Origin: a virus
DNA: 31,413 nt
Direction: 5' to 3' (one strand)
IMG/VR virus record: IMGVR_UViG_3300036985_003138
Span: 1-31,413 of that record
The notes under the pieces are model-generated. The model was given only the letters and a program-made list of their open reading frames with translations, was not told where the DNA came from and made no database searches. Made by a program: the position numbers and the translations under genes. Of the stretch, positions 1-7,470 are shown piece after piece (positions within the stretch are counted from its first letter, which is position 1; each line of letters begins with the position of its first letter).

Positions 1-214
1 AGGTAGTGTCGCGGGATTACTGAACTTAGTACCAAAGCCACTAGCTGACCATGGGTAAGCAGATACGAACGGTCTTGAGCTATGACCTACAGCTATCTCA
101 GTCCCAGCAGGTGAGAATGCTACACCATATCCTACGCCTGTAGGTAGTGTCGCGGGATTACTGAACTTAGTACCAAAGCCACTAGCTGACCATGGGTAAG
201 CAGATACGAACGGT
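1..214. repeat. Perfect 73-bp direct repeat, 141-bp period
   Basis: Positions 1-73 and 142-214 are identical over 73 bp and lie in the same frame (141 bp = 47 codons). The copies encode the conserved half of the propeller repeat, while the linker between them (74-141) encodes the variable half. The first copy is cut by the window edge, so more units probably follow. Confidence 0.9.
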
Positions 215-291
215 GTTGTAGCGTGGGCTACAGCTATATAGGCTGTGGGCGTTACTACTGCTCCGCCTGTTGTTGCTTTTCTAAACAGCAT
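1..291 (-). CDS. Beta-propeller (WD40-like) repeat tail/receptor-binding protein, 3' part outside window
   Basis: The reading frame starts at the ATG at 291 (minus) and stays open to the window edge, so only the first 97 codons are seen. After a short N-terminal stretch (MLFRKATTGGAVVTP) the protein is a 47-residue repeat. Each unit has a variable strand (AVAHATTPFVSAYPW, then AVGHSSRPFVSAYPW) followed by an invariant GFGTKFSNPATLPTG segment and GYGVAFSP. This pattern is known from phage tail proteins annotated as WD40-like beta-propellers and suggests a distal tail or receptor-binding role (inference). The start overlaps the preceding stop as TAATG, implying translational coupling. It is the last late gene seen here. 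Confidence 0.75.
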   Translation of the reverse strand, partial: MLFRKATTGGAVVTPTAYIAVAHATTPFVSAYPWSASGFGTKFSNPATLPTGVGYGVAFSPAGTEIAVGHSSRPFVSAYPWSASGFGTKFSNPATLP

Positions 292-995
292 TATCTTACC
301 ACCTTACCGTAGATAGTTGTCCCTGCGTCACGAGTCCATAAATACACCCAATCGGTGCCTGAGGTTTGTAGTGTTACACCATTGGACGCGAAAGTTGTTG
401 TCGTCGTGCCATTGCTTTTTATCCAGTTCACCGTTAGCCATGTAATTGTTGATGCACCTAAATTAACCCCTTCGATGAGAAACTCACTTAAATTGCCTGT
501 TGGCGACCAGTTCGTAATCGTTAGTGTCTGTGCGCCTGTGTTTGGTGTCCAGCGTTGGTGCTGTCCATTGGTATAATCTAAGGCGTTTGTCGTACCGCTG
601 TTGTAGTAGGTGTAACCAAAATCTTTTAACATTGCTCTTGAGAGTATCCCATCGAGCATAGAGGTGTTGCCTGAAGCGTCAAAATACAGAGCTTTGCCTG
701 CTGGGTACGTCACAAACACATCTTTTGTTCCTGCACTGAACGTTACTAGGCTTCCTACATTAGATGACGAGATAATGGTGTCACGGCTTAGGGTATTACC
801 CGCGCTGGTGTATGTCCCGATACCTACTTCCCAACTAGCTCCGCTTTGGTCAGCGATGGTGTAGTAACAGGTGTTTGCGTTGCCTACTGCCGTTGAGAAG
901 GTTTGGAAGCCTACTGCTGCTCCTGCTAGACTTATTGCTCCCGTACCTGTGGTTGTGGTGGATTCTTTAACCCTATCTGCTAGTACAAGAGCCAT
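291..995 (-). CDS. Tail-fibre-like virion protein
   Basis: 234 aa. The N-terminus MALVLADRVKESTTTTGTG and the following YYTIAD / WEVGIGTY / LSRDTI elements match a pattern I know from many phage and prophage tail-fibre or collar-like proteins. The body is rich in Thr, Ser and Gly, as expected for beta-structured virion proteins, and there is no signal peptide. It sits 3 bp after the upstream gene and overlaps the propeller gene by one base (TAATG). Tail-fibre base or connector is a reasonable guess; the exact position in the virion is unknown. Confidence 0.65.
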   Translation of the reverse strand: MALVLADRVKESTTTTGTGAISLAGAAVGFQTFSTAVGNANTCYYTIADQSGASWEVGIGTYTSAGNTLSRDTIISSSNVGSLVTFSAGTKDVFVTYPAGKALYFDASGNTSMLDGILSRAMLKDFGYTYYNSGTTNALDYTNGQHQRWTPNTGAQTLTITNWSPTGNLSEFLIEGVNLGASTITWLTVNWIKSNGTTTTTFASNGVTLQTSGTDWVYLWTRDAGTTIYGKVVR

Positions 996-998
996 AAA

Positions 999-1550
999 TT
1001 ATACGCTCGCGGTGAATACTACTAAAATGGTATCACCTGAAATCACTGAACGGTTGCCGCCTGTGAAACTACCCGCAGAATATAAGATACCTGTTGTCGT
1101 AGCGCGTACTTGCGTTTGAGTCAAAATAGCCCCTGCGATAGTCGCTGTACCACTGATACTGAACGAGGTTGATGTTGATGCTTTAGAACCTGACGCTGCG
1201 GCGTTCCATGCTACCGTGATACGGTTTGTGCCTGAGTATGACGTGTTTTCTGTCCAACCTGCGTGTGAAGCCAAGGTGTCTGCTGCATTATATGTAGGCG
1301 TTGATGCGCCGTCTACTAAGCCCATATACCAACCCGCTGTGTATGCTGAACCTGCAAAGTATTTATCTAAGAGGTCATTTTTACCCACAGTCACTACAAG
1401 ATTCTCAATAGCATCTTCCCACGCTACCGCGCCGTCACGCATACAGATTACGTCATAATGCCCTTTAACTTGGACTGTTTCATGCGCGTCACCTGAACGG
1501 ATAAGAGTTGCGCCCGTGGTTTCTGTGATATTTAATTTTTCTGTTGTCAT
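999..1550 (-). CDS. Conserved phage virion structural protein
   Basis: 183 aa. The N-terminal half has the pattern VKGHYDVICMRDGAVAWED followed by IENLVVTVGKNDLLDKYF, which recurs in structural proteins of marine and environmental podovirus-like phages. The C-terminal half is Ser/Thr/Ala-rich and probably all-beta. It lies in the run of small virion genes between the adaptor and the fibre-like gene, 8 bp downstream of the previous gene. A minor tail or decoration role is inferred from position and composition only. Confidence 0.6.
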   Translation of the reverse strand: MTTEKLNITETTGATLIRSGDAHETVQVKGHYDVICMRDGAVAWEDAIENLVVTVGKNDLLDKYFAGSAYTAGWYMGLVDGASTPTYNAADTLASHAGWTENTSYSGTNRITVAWNAAASGSKASTSTSFSISGTATIAGAILTQTQVRATTTGILYSAGSFTGGNRSVISGDTILVVFTASV

Positions 1551-1558
1551 GTTGTTCT

Positions 1559-1975
1559 CTAATTAGAGCTTCGTATTAAAGCTGTGGTAGCTGTGTTAGC
1601 AGGTAGGGTTATGGTAAACGTTCCAGTAGCTGTTTTATCTGAACCAAAATCAAGTACCGCTATGGCTTTGTTGCCTTTGGACGCATTGTATATCAAAGCT
1701 GCGCGTGCTGTAAAATTCGCGCTGCTCCACACAGGATTATCAAAACTTACATACGCTGTATAGTCACTTGAACCTATGGTTAGCCCATGAATGATATTAC
1801 CCCCTGCGGTGTAACCAGTGCCAGCTACTTCGCCTACATATGAATAGGTTGTTGTGTTTTGGTCTAAGTTGGCTGCAGAGGTGAATAGCGCGATGTATAT
1901 GGTGTCTGTTACCAGATTATGTGTTCCGCTGTAGAGTTCCGCTTTGAATGAGGTACATTGGGTTTGAACTATCAT
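1559..1975 (-). CDS. Small phage virion protein
   Basis: 138 aa. It starts MIVQTQCTSFKAELYSGTH and contains IYIALFTSAANLDQNTTTYS, GEVAGTGYTAGG and AALIYNASKGNKAIAVLDFG. This combination is typical of small structural proteins in phage neck/tail operons. The start overlaps the end of the adaptor gene by 4 bp (ATGA), indicating coupled translation. No catalytic motif is visible. I recognise the family pattern but not a precise role. Confidence 0.6.
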   Translation of the reverse strand: MIVQTQCTSFKAELYSGTHNLVTDTIYIALFTSAANLDQNTTTYSYVGEVAGTGYTAGGNIIHGLTIGSSDYTAYVSFDNPVWSSANFTARAALIYNASKGNKAIAVLDFGSDKTATGTFTITLPANTATTALIRSSN

Positions 1976-2622
1976 TGTACAGGAAACCTCACTTGTCCTG
2001 AGCGATAGGAATCGCGTCTATCTTTACCATCACCTAGCTGTTTCAATAATGCCATTGCTTCGGTGTACTGCTGTCTATAGGCTGCCATTAGTTCTGGTGT
2101 GCCTTTCATAAAGATGTAGGCTTCAGTGATTGAGCCGTAGAGCAGTGCGGAATCGAATGTTTCACCTAACCATGTAGAACTCGCAGTTACGATAGACTCA
2201 GGGTAGGCAAAGTAATGAAGCTCTGCTGAGTAATCTGCGTCAGGCGTTGGCGCGACAATAAACGTCAAATATAAGTCGTTGTCCGAGCGTGGTCCAAACA
2301 GCGCGTAATACCGTGGTTCGCCTTCTGTTGTTGCCAATGGGTAGGCTTCGCGTAGATAATTGACATCTTTGTTAAGTAGGTAACTGTAATTTCCACTTGT
2401 ATCTACCGCTGCTAAGGAATGCACTGCCATTAAATCTGTTGGACACTGCAAATACTTGTCATGCGCGGAGAGTGTACCTGTGACATTTTTTCGTAAATCA
2501 GGTAACTGAATAGTGTTGTATATCCGCTGCTCAGTCTGCTGAATGAACGTATTGAGTTGGTCAACGGTAAAACTATTCTCTGTGTAGTCCTGAATAGCTG
2601 TGCATAACTCGGCGTAGGTCAT
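1972..2622 (-). CDS. Head-tail adaptor-like protein
   Basis: 216 aa, mainly helical at the N-terminus (MTYAELCTAIQDYTEN, then FIQQTEQRIYNTIQLPDLR), followed by a beta-rich middle and a C-terminal helical segment (GSITEAYIFMKGTPELMAAYRQQY). This layout and the QxxEQRIYNxxxxPxLR pattern match the phage adaptor family that sits below the portal in podoviruses and some siphoviruses. The neighbours (Cys4 protein, second neck-like gene) support a connector role. The gene overlaps the next one by 4 bp. Confidence 0.6.
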   Translation of the reverse strand: MTYAELCTAIQDYTENSFTVDQLNTFIQQTEQRIYNTIQLPDLRKNVTGTLSAHDKYLQCPTDLMAVHSLAAVDTSGNYSYLLNKDVNYLREAYPLATTEGEPRYYALFGPRSDNDLYLTFIVAPTPDADYSAELHYFAYPESIVTASSTWLGETFDSALLYGSITEAYIFMKGTPELMAAYRQQYTEAMALLKQLGDGKDRRDSYRSGQVRFPVQ

Positions 2623-2625
2623 GGT

Positions 2626-2793
2626 TTAACCCATTGGTCCACGAGCTTTGGTGCCTTTAGTCGCTGCGCCACACCCACGAATTTTGATACCTGATGTCTT
2701 AGTTTCGCCCGATTTGTCCATAGCTTCAGGGGCTTTACTACCAATAGCAATCATAATTGCCAACCCTTGCGGTTTTTTATTTGTTTCTTTCAT
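2626..2793 (-). CDS. Small conserved phage protein with GCGAATKGTKARGPMG C-terminus
   Basis: 55 aa, from ATG at 2793 to TAA at 2626. The protein is basic and ends KIRGCGAATKGTKARGPMG, a C-terminus I recognise from very small proteins in the neck region of podovirus-like phages (their versions usually end KGTKARGPMA). It fills the gap between the adaptor and the Cys4 protein, lies 8 bp from the upstream gene and keeps the operon strand. Function is unknown; a short, basic, Gly-rich tail suggests a virion minor component. Confidence 0.65.
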   Translation of the reverse strand: MKETNKKPQGLAIMIAIGSKAPEAMDKSGETKTSGIKIRGCGAATKGTKARGPMG

Positions 2794-2801
2794 GTGGTTT
2801 C

Positions 2802-3149
2802 TCACGATATGGTGACTGTACCAATAGCTGTTTTTGCTACTAGATTGTTTGGTGTTATGCCAGAATCAATACCTCTTGCTCCGCCTACAGGGTACCAACC
2901 CCACTGAATATCTCTACTGGACACTACAGCGTTATCAGGTCTTGGTTCTCTTAGAGCTTGTGGGTCAATAACAGGGTACATTCCTACGCGTAACTGCGGG
3001 TGGTCAGGCTCCCAACAACTTTTACATACTTTGATGTTAGTTTGGTTGAGTTTGATGGTGAGCTTTTTTAACTCACGATATTTAGTACGCTGACCGCATC
3101 TATCGCAGTAGGCATTAGAATTCTTACCTGAAGCGAACTTAGTAGCCAT
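2802..3149 (-). CDS. Phage structural-operon protein with Cys4 zinc-ribbon-like motif
   Basis: 115 aa. The N-terminus (MATKFASGKNSNAYCDRCG) carries two CxxC knuckles, C15/C18 and C42/C45, followed by W46 and DHPQLRVG. This is a recurring small protein of podovirus-like neck regions (CDRCG, then CxxC, then DHPQ). Zinc binding is inferred from the cysteines. The C-terminal half is probably beta-structured. The start lies 11 bp inside the end of the upstream gene, so the two are translationally linked. Confidence 0.65.
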   Translation of the reverse strand: MATKFASGKNSNAYCDRCGQRTKYRELKKLTIKLNQTNIKVCKSCWEPDHPQLRVGMYPVIDPQALREPRPDNAVVSSRDIQWGWYPVGGARGIDSGITPNNLVAKTAIGTVTIS

Positions 3150-3852
3150 ACCCTACTCGTGGGACTGCTCTAAACGAGGCTTTTTCTCTATCTTCCTGTA
3201 ACGCTATGTCTAACTGACCTGCGTAGTCATTTTGCAGCATAGATAAACGGTTTGGGTCGATAGTGACTTGCTTTTGATACACATAATAGGCTAGACCTGC
3301 GATAAGCGCGTTAAGTAAGCGAAATGGAATATCTTGACCATTTACTGCGTTACCAACATCTTGGAGTCTACGCAACCGCCAATAAACTAAATAATACCCT
3401 GTCTGGTTAGGTGCGGGGTAAAGATTCACTTGTGGCGACTGTACTGTGTCGTCTGCGTTTGTCGCGCCGCTTTGCCTGTCTATCCATATCTGTACGGGTC
3501 TGCCTGTAGCGTTCTTATTTGGAATCGTAGCATACGTTGAAGCCGATATACGGCTGATATTGATGTCTGTTTGGGTTGAACCACTACCTGTTCTAATAAC
3601 ATGGTCAAGCAAATCAATGGTATCAACAGGCAAATCATAAGTAATCTGCCCAGAAACAAGGGGGATAACTCCCTCCTCAATAGTCCACAAGTTGATACCA
3701 CGGTTTGCCCACTCAATAGTCAACAGGTTAAGCGACCGCCTAGCTGTACGAAAGTCATATCCTGACCGTACTTCAGACCCACAACGCTCGTAGGCTTCTT
3801 CAATGATGTCACCTAAATCGAGATTAAATGTCGCTGTACCTGTTAGTTTCAT
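3139..3852 (-). CDS. Neck / head-tail connector-like virion protein
   Basis: 237 aa. The sequence opens with LDLGDIIEEAYERCGSEVR, then YDFRTARRSLNLLTIEWANR and GINLWTIEEG. This is the signature of a large family of neck proteins in podovirus-like phages, often annotated as virion structural or packaged-DNA-stabilisation proteins. A VYWRLRRLQDVG segment near residue 160 precedes a helical C-terminus. Start ATG overlaps the stop of the upstream gene by one base. Placement next to the adaptor supports a connector role; exact homology to P22 gp4 or T7 gp11 cannot be decided by eye. Confidence 0.65.
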   Translation of the reverse strand: MKLTGTATFNLDLGDIIEEAYERCGSEVRSGYDFRTARRSLNLLTIEWANRGINLWTIEEGVIPLVSGQITYDLPVDTIDLLDHVIRTGSGSTQTDINISRISASTYATIPNKNATGRPVQIWIDRQSGATNADDTVQSPQVNLYPAPNQTGYYLVYWRLRRLQDVGNAVNGQDIPFRLLNALIAGLAYYVYQKQVTIDPNRLSMLQNDYAGQLDIALQEDREKASFRAVPRVGYGY

Positions 3853-4733
3853 TAGATATATTTCCCGCGTGTTCTACCAGTGCGCTCTGCACCATGACCA
3901 CGAACACTTCCGCCCGTTTTCATGCACTTTGCTTTACCACCTTTCTTGAAGGCTTCTGCGCCTACTGGTAGTTCATCACCTGAGTATGCTTGCGCTTGCT
4001 CTGCTTTCCATGAATCATACGCTGCTTGGCGTGAGGCTCTGCTTGCTGCTGATTCTGTAGGTCTACTTACTGCTTTTTTAGCTGGTGCTGGTGCTGCTTT
4101 TTTGGTCGCGGGTTTTGTTGTTGGTTTTGATACAGGCTTACTTTCTGTAGCTACACTTTCAGACTTATTAGCTTTAAACGATGTTTCTCTTGGTACACCA
4201 TCATCACCCATAGTCATCGTATTGCTTGGTCTTTGCGCTGTTGAACCTGAGTATGGTTTATACCCTGAACCGCCAGTAGCAGGTCTGTTTGCTGGTCGGC
4301 TTTGCCCTGGTAATGTCATTGACGCGTTACGTCCACCTAACCTGTCGTCTGCGTTACTCATAGCTTCGCTAATTGTTGGAGGTTTGCCCATAGAGTACCC
4401 TTCATCTGACATACCACCACTAGCCATCTTTTTAACTTTTCCGCCTTTTTTCATCTTAGCTTTCTCGCTTTCTTCACCCATCGCGTACTGCTTAGGGGTT
4501 AGCTTTCCTGACTTGATAGCTTTGGCTTCGTTGAGTTCTTCTTTATAGGTTTCTTTACCTTTGAACAATTTACTCGGTTTTTTCATCTCGCCACCTGTTT
4601 TGAATTTTTTGCCTTTGTCCGCGTTGACGAACTCTCGCCCCACGCTTGTGGAAACACCCACACGTTTAGCTGCTTTTGGGTCATGTGCTACCATCTCCAT
4701 AAAACGGTGCTGTTTAGCCGATTTACTAGGCAT
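3852..4733 (-). CDS. Basic low-complexity phage protein (KKGGK repeats)
   Basis: 293 aa, strongly basic. The N-terminus (MPSKSAKQHRFMEMVAHDP, then AAKRVGVSTSVGREFVNADK) is a conserved phage motif. The middle (about 120-220) is a Ser/Thr/Pro/Lys/Ala-rich linker. The KKGGK/KTGG elements recur, and the end is VRGHGAERTGRTRGKYI, another recurrent phage C-terminus. Composition suggests a flexible nucleic-acid-binding or ejected virion protein, which is inference. It overlaps its neighbours by one base on both sides. Confidence 0.6.
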   Translation of the reverse strand: MPSKSAKQHRFMEMVAHDPKAAKRVGVSTSVGREFVNADKGKKFKTGGEMKKPSKLFKGKETYKEELNEAKAIKSGKLTPKQYAMGEESEKAKMKKGGKVKKMASGGMSDEGYSMGKPPTISEAMSNADDRLGGRNASMTLPGQSRPANRPATGGSGYKPYSGSTAQRPSNTMTMGDDGVPRETSFKANKSESVATESKPVSKPTTKPATKKAAPAPAKKAVSRPTESAASRASRQAAYDSWKAEQAQAYSGDELPVGAEAFKKGGKAKCMKTGGSVRGHGAERTGRTRGKYI

Positions 4734-5113
4734 TAGTCTGTTGCTCGTGTTTTGGTCATGTTATGACCTCTAGCATATAAACTGTCTATGCGTTCATGCA
4801 CGCGCGTAAAAACATCATCTATATCGCCTTTTAAATCTTCTCTCAGTCCTGCTAACATAATGTCCATATCTGAGCGTTTAATACTGGTTTGTTTCAAAAT
4901 CTCAATCTCAGTTCTATGTTCATTAAGGCGTTCACACTGAGCATCTAAGCGTGATGTGTTCGTTTTATGTTTATCATTTAGGTCGTCTATTTTAGCTAGT
5001 GCCATAGATTTAACCGCATTGATAAACCACGCTAAGATACCTATAAATGTGCCTATTGCTAACTCAACCATAGGGAGTGACTCCGTGTCTAAATTAATTC
5101 CATCGTGCATCAT
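4733..5113 (-). CDS. Membrane-anchored coiled-coil protein
   Basis: 126 aa from ATG 5113, chosen because it overlaps the preceding TGA as ATGA. A longer open frame to 5173 would overlap the upstream gene in another frame. Residues 14-33 (PMVELAIGTFIGILAWFINA) form one hydrophobic segment. It is followed by a charged, heptad-like helix (about 40-75) and a second helical region. The layout, one N-terminal membrane helix plus a long cytoplasmic or periplasmic coil, resembles holin- or spanin-type lysis accessories, but also some tail proteins. No diagnostic motif; function unassigned. Confidence 0.55.
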   Translation of the reverse strand: MMHDGINLDTESLPMVELAIGTFIGILAWFINAVKSMALAKIDDLNDKHKTNTSRLDAQCERLNEHRTEIEILKQTSIKRSDMDIMLAGLREDLKGDIDDVFTRVHERIDSLYARGHNMTKTRATD

Positions 5114-5568
5114 AATGCCGCCACAACCATAGCCCCTGCTTCCATAGGCTCGTATCGGATATAGTGCTTCCATGTGCCTGTAGTTGAACCTACGCTAACA
5201 ATTAAGTTAATCGTGCTGCCTCCAGGTACGCGAATAGCACCCCAAGGAAACGCGCCAACACCGCTTGCAGTCGTTATCACAGGTGCGTTTGCTACTGAAC
5301 CTAACTGTAATAATACGCTTGTTCCTACTACTTTACTCGCTAATGTCGTGGTTGCTGCTGATATTGTCTGTGATGTTGCTGTAGCTGTGTTTGTGACGTT
5401 GTACTGAATAAGCGTGGCTGTTGCGTCATTCGCTGTATAGCATTCAGAGGCTAAAGCATAGATAAGTACATCACCTGTGGTAGTGAACAATACATCGCCG
5501 TTCACCATAGCTTTCGCGCCTGTTTTAGCAACGTGGTCTGTGTTATCAATAATTGATGTAGCACCCAT
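5110..5568 (-). CDS. Small virion protein (beta-rich)
   Basis: 152 aa from ATG 5568, which overlaps the previous stop as TAATG; the frame is open further upstream but that part is a shadow of the neighbouring gene. The protein is rich in Thr, Ala, Val and Gly, with alternating hydrophobic residues, and contains WGAIRVPGGSTINLIVS followed by WKHYIRYEPMEAG. It looks like an all-beta virion or decoration protein. Family not recognised. Confidence 0.55.
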   Translation of the reverse strand: MGATSIIDNTDHVAKTGAKAMVNGDVLFTTTGDVLIYALASECYTANDATATLIQYNVTNTATATSQTISAATTTLASKVVGTSVLLQLGSVANAPVITTASGVGAFPWGAIRVPGGSTINLIVSVGSTTGTWKHYIRYEPMEAGAMVVAAL

Positions 5569-5963
5569 TAGACACCTACCGTTAAAGACAAGTCTGACAC
5601 TGTCCCAGAACTCACTGATACCGCGCAGTAGATATAAGCCCAATTAGCTGCTGTAATGGCTGCGCCTGACGAATCAGGACCTGCTGTCCATACTGACCCA
5701 CCTAAGACTGTGGTAGCGATTAAAACCCCACCTGTTGTAGCTGTAGCCTGTGTCATTGGTGTAATTATATTAACTTGCGGAGCTGTATTTGAGCCATACC
5801 AGTTAATTGTCACTGTTGAGTTGGTAGGGATATTACCGCATTTAGCTTGCACTGTACGGGTAGGTGATGACATTAACTGTCGTGTGATGTGTGTGTATCC
5901 TGAGCTGGTGAGTGGAACGCCCGTTAGGGCGACCACGCTAGGATTATATCTTGTATAAGACAT
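5568..5963 (-). CDS. Small virion protein (beta-rich)
   Basis: 131 aa. N-terminus MSYTRYNPSVVALTGVPLTS, then a Thr/Ser/Val-rich chain with VTINWYGSNTAPQVNI and a C-terminal WAYIYCAVSVSSGTVSD. No signal peptide or catalytic motif. It belongs to a trio of similar-sized, similar-composition genes (5110-6467), all probably virion surface or tail components. The end overlaps the next gene as TAATG. Confidence 0.55.
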   Translation of the reverse strand: MSYTRYNPSVVALTGVPLTSSGYTHITRQLMSSPTRTVQAKCGNIPTNSTVTINWYGSNTAPQVNIITPMTQATATTGGVLIATTVLGGSVWTAGPDSSGAAITAANWAYIYCAVSVSSGTVSDLSLTVGV

Positions 5964-5975
5964 ATCCGTTACCTA

Positions 5976-6467
5976 CTATGCGGTGAATGAAGTCGGTGTA
6001 TATGTGCCGTCAGCTAAACGAACTGCGTATTCAATCAATAATGTACCTGCGCCGCCTGTTACCGCTGCTGTGGTGTATGTGATGATAGCGTCTGTTGTGC
6101 CTACGTTGGCTAATAACCCTGCGGCTGTTGCGCCTGTACCTGATAACGTCAAACCAAATACACCTGCTGTACCTGAAATGGTAGTTGCTGCGGTAATATC
6201 TGTGCCATTAAGAGATAGTTTAATCGTCGCTGTTGAGCCTGTGGTTACTGTAGTTGTTGCGTAGAACTGTGCGCCGATGATGATTGCACCAGCGGGTAAC
6301 ACGAATGCTCTGGTAGCTGTGGTTGCCGCTGCGAGTTCTGCTGCTGTGATGTTGTCTACTTGTGCGGCAACTGTTGTGCCTAAGTTACGAATAGTACCTG
6401 CTGTAGTGCCTGTGGTGTCTTTTTGTGTGCCGACGAGCCAAGGACCTAAGTGTGTTGATAAACCCAT
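5976..6467 (-). CDS. Conserved phage structural protein
   Basis: 163 aa. The N-terminus MGLSTHLGPWLVGTQKDTTG followed by GTIRNLGTT is a pattern I recognise from structural proteins of podovirus-like phages. The rest is Ala/Thr/Gly-rich and beta-like, with LPAGAIIIGAQFYATT in the middle. It is the first gene after the KilA-N insertion and has its own promoter (6554-6582). A GAGG ribosome-binding site lies about 8 nt before the ATG. Confidence 0.6.
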   Translation of the reverse strand: MGLSTHLGPWLVGTQKDTTGTTAGTIRNLGTTVAAQVDNITAAELAAATTATRAFVLPAGAIIIGAQFYATTTVTTGSTATIKLSLNGTDITAATTISGTAGVFGLTLSGTGATAAGLLANVGTTDAIITYTTAAVTGGAGTLLIEYAVRLADGTYTPTSFTA

Positions 6468-6519
6468 GATGAAACCTCACTGAGAATACGCTGTCTGTGA
6501 ATGTCCGCTAGGTCGGTCA

Positions 6520-6553
6520 GCGCAAATATAGAATTTACCTAGAATATATGCGC
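6520..6553. promoter_or_regulatory. Imperfect dyad at the transcription start
   Basis: GCGCAAATAT (6520-6529) and ATATATGCGC (6544-6553) form a near-perfect inverted repeat (one mismatch) starting immediately downstream of the -10 box. It could be an operator or a 5'-leader hairpin. No regulator can be named. Confidence 0.4.
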
Positions 6554-6582
6554 GTTATACATGAGTTAGGTGTTGTTTTCAA
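6554..6582 (-). promoter_or_regulatory. Sigma70-type promoter for the virion gene block
   Basis: On the minus strand TTGAAA (6582-6577) and TATAAC (6559-6554) are separated by 17 bp, so -35 is 5/6 and -10 is 5/6 with ideal spacing. It lies just downstream of a terminator and about 80 bp before the 6467 start. It would restart transcription of the virion genes after the KilA-N unit. Confidence 0.65.
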
Positions 6583-6586
6583 GCGT

Positions 6587-6627
6587 TAAAAAGCCCATAA
6601 ATATCTGGCTAGAAATAAATATGGGCT
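6587..6627 (-). terminator. Hairpin terminator after the KilA-N gene
   Basis: Perfect 8-bp stem AGCCCATA (6592-6599) / TATGGGCT (6620-6627) with a 20-nt loop. On the minus strand it is followed by five T residues. It sits about 70 bp downstream of the KilA-N stop. On the plus strand CTTTT follows, so it may act in both directions. The long loop makes it weaker than the 7446-7470 hairpin. Confidence 0.55.
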
Positions 6628-6698
6628 AGTCTTTTAACTCTAAAGGAATTTACTATGCGCGATAAGCATAACTCATGTGATGATTCTCGTCAAGATAG

Positions 6699-7379
6699 CT
6701 ACATGGTTTTGGCAATGAGTACCATGTGATTTATATCTCTAATCAATTTCATTTTCAACATGGTCATTAACTGATTTTCTATGGTATCTCTACGTTTCAG
6801 CTCTTGGTATGTTGCTGTATTCCACGACCCCCCAGTAGGGCTTACATTTTCTTTAACCGCTATAGCCACACGGATGTAGTAGTGTTTGGAGTTCGCAGCG
6901 TCTTTTACTAACTCCTGCTCAATCATCATATTTAGAGCTTTAAACGAATCCCCACTGTCATCACGCCACTCTAGCAGTTTACCTTCAATCAGTATGTCAA
7001 ACATCTTAACTTTGAAATCTGCGTCCATTCTGGAAGCCGCATCTAACAGCAGGTAGATATGCGCCCACGTCCCACCACCGTGCCGCCCCCTTTTTGTTCT
7101 AATTAACTCTGACTCAATCGTTGCTACCCTACCATTTTCTAATTGTGCCGATTCGGCAGTTTTAGATTCCAGCCCGTACTTTCTCTCTAGGGCTTGAACC
7201 AGCTCAAGTGTTTCTGGTGAGCGTAGGTAATGCGACATTAGTAACGGGTTTAGTCCTTTAGCTTCCCTGATTGAATTCCCGATTGCCCAAAGTTCTGTTA
7301 GGCTGCCCATTTTGGTTTTGTGTTCAATCTCCAAAGACTTGCCATCAAAGTCTAAGGTCATTACTTGGTTTGTTTTCAT
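6699..7379 (-). CDS. KilA-N domain protein, inserted moron-like gene
   Basis: 226 aa. Residues 103-136 (GTWAHIYLLLDAASRMDADF, then KVKMFDILIEGKLL) match the core of the KilA-N DNA-binding domain found in phage antirepressors and regulators. The N-terminal half (residues 1-80) resembles the region that precedes KilA-N in such proteins. The C-terminus (145-226) is helical and may be a partner-binding tail. Unlike its neighbours it is free-standing: a promoter lies upstream (7412-7439), a strong terminator before that (7441-7470) and a terminator behind (6587-6627). It splits the capsid gene from the other virion genes. A regulatory or host-takeover role is inferred; the target is unknown. Confidence 0.75.
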   Translation of the reverse strand: MKTNQVMTLDFDGKSLEIEHKTKMGSLTELWAIGNSIREAKGLNPLLMSHYLRSPETLELVQALERKYGLESKTAESAQLENGRVATIESELIRTKRGRHGGGTWAHIYLLLDAASRMDADFKVKMFDILIEGKLLEWRDDSGDSFKALNMMIEQELVKDAANSKHYYIRVAIAVKENVSPTGGSWNTATYQELKRRDTIENQLMTMLKMKLIRDINHMVLIAKTM

Positions 7380-7411
7380 GTCTGTATCTCTAATTAGTTA
7401 ATGGAAATATA

Positions 7412-7439
7412 ATTCTACCAACTATTTAAAATATGTCAA
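7412..7439 (-). promoter_or_regulatory. Sigma70-type promoter of the KilA-N gene
   Basis: On the minus strand TTGACA (7439-7434, 6/6) and TAGAAT (7417-7412, 5/6) are separated by 16 bp. It lies between the capsid terminator and the KilA-N start (7379), giving a leader of roughly 25 nt. This is the strongest promoter match in the late module. Confidence 0.7.
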
Positions 7440-7440
7440 A

Positions 7441-7470
7441 CAAAAGGAAGCCCTCACGAGGAGGGCTTCC
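7441..7470 (-). terminator. Rho-independent terminator after the capsid gene
   Basis: Perfect 10-bp stem GGAAGCCCTC (7446-7455) / GAGGGCTTCC (7461-7470) with a 5-nt loop, followed on the minus strand by TTTTG. It lies 28 bp beyond the capsid stop and ends or attenuates the packaging/head operon. Confidence 0.85.

Noticed and set aside
1-291. Diversity-generating retroelement target
   Set aside because: The repeat is in-frame and perfect with no template repeat or reverse transcriptase in the window; simple domain duplication explains it.
3922-4548. 208-codon plus-strand frame
   Set aside because: Antisense shadow of the basic KKGGK gene (3852-4733); hydrophobic low-complexity product is the reverse of Lys/Ser/Ala codons.
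5113-5173. 20-residue N-terminal extension of the membrane/coiled-coil protein
   Set aside because: Overlaps the end of the upstream gene in another frame; the ATGA start at 5113 is better.
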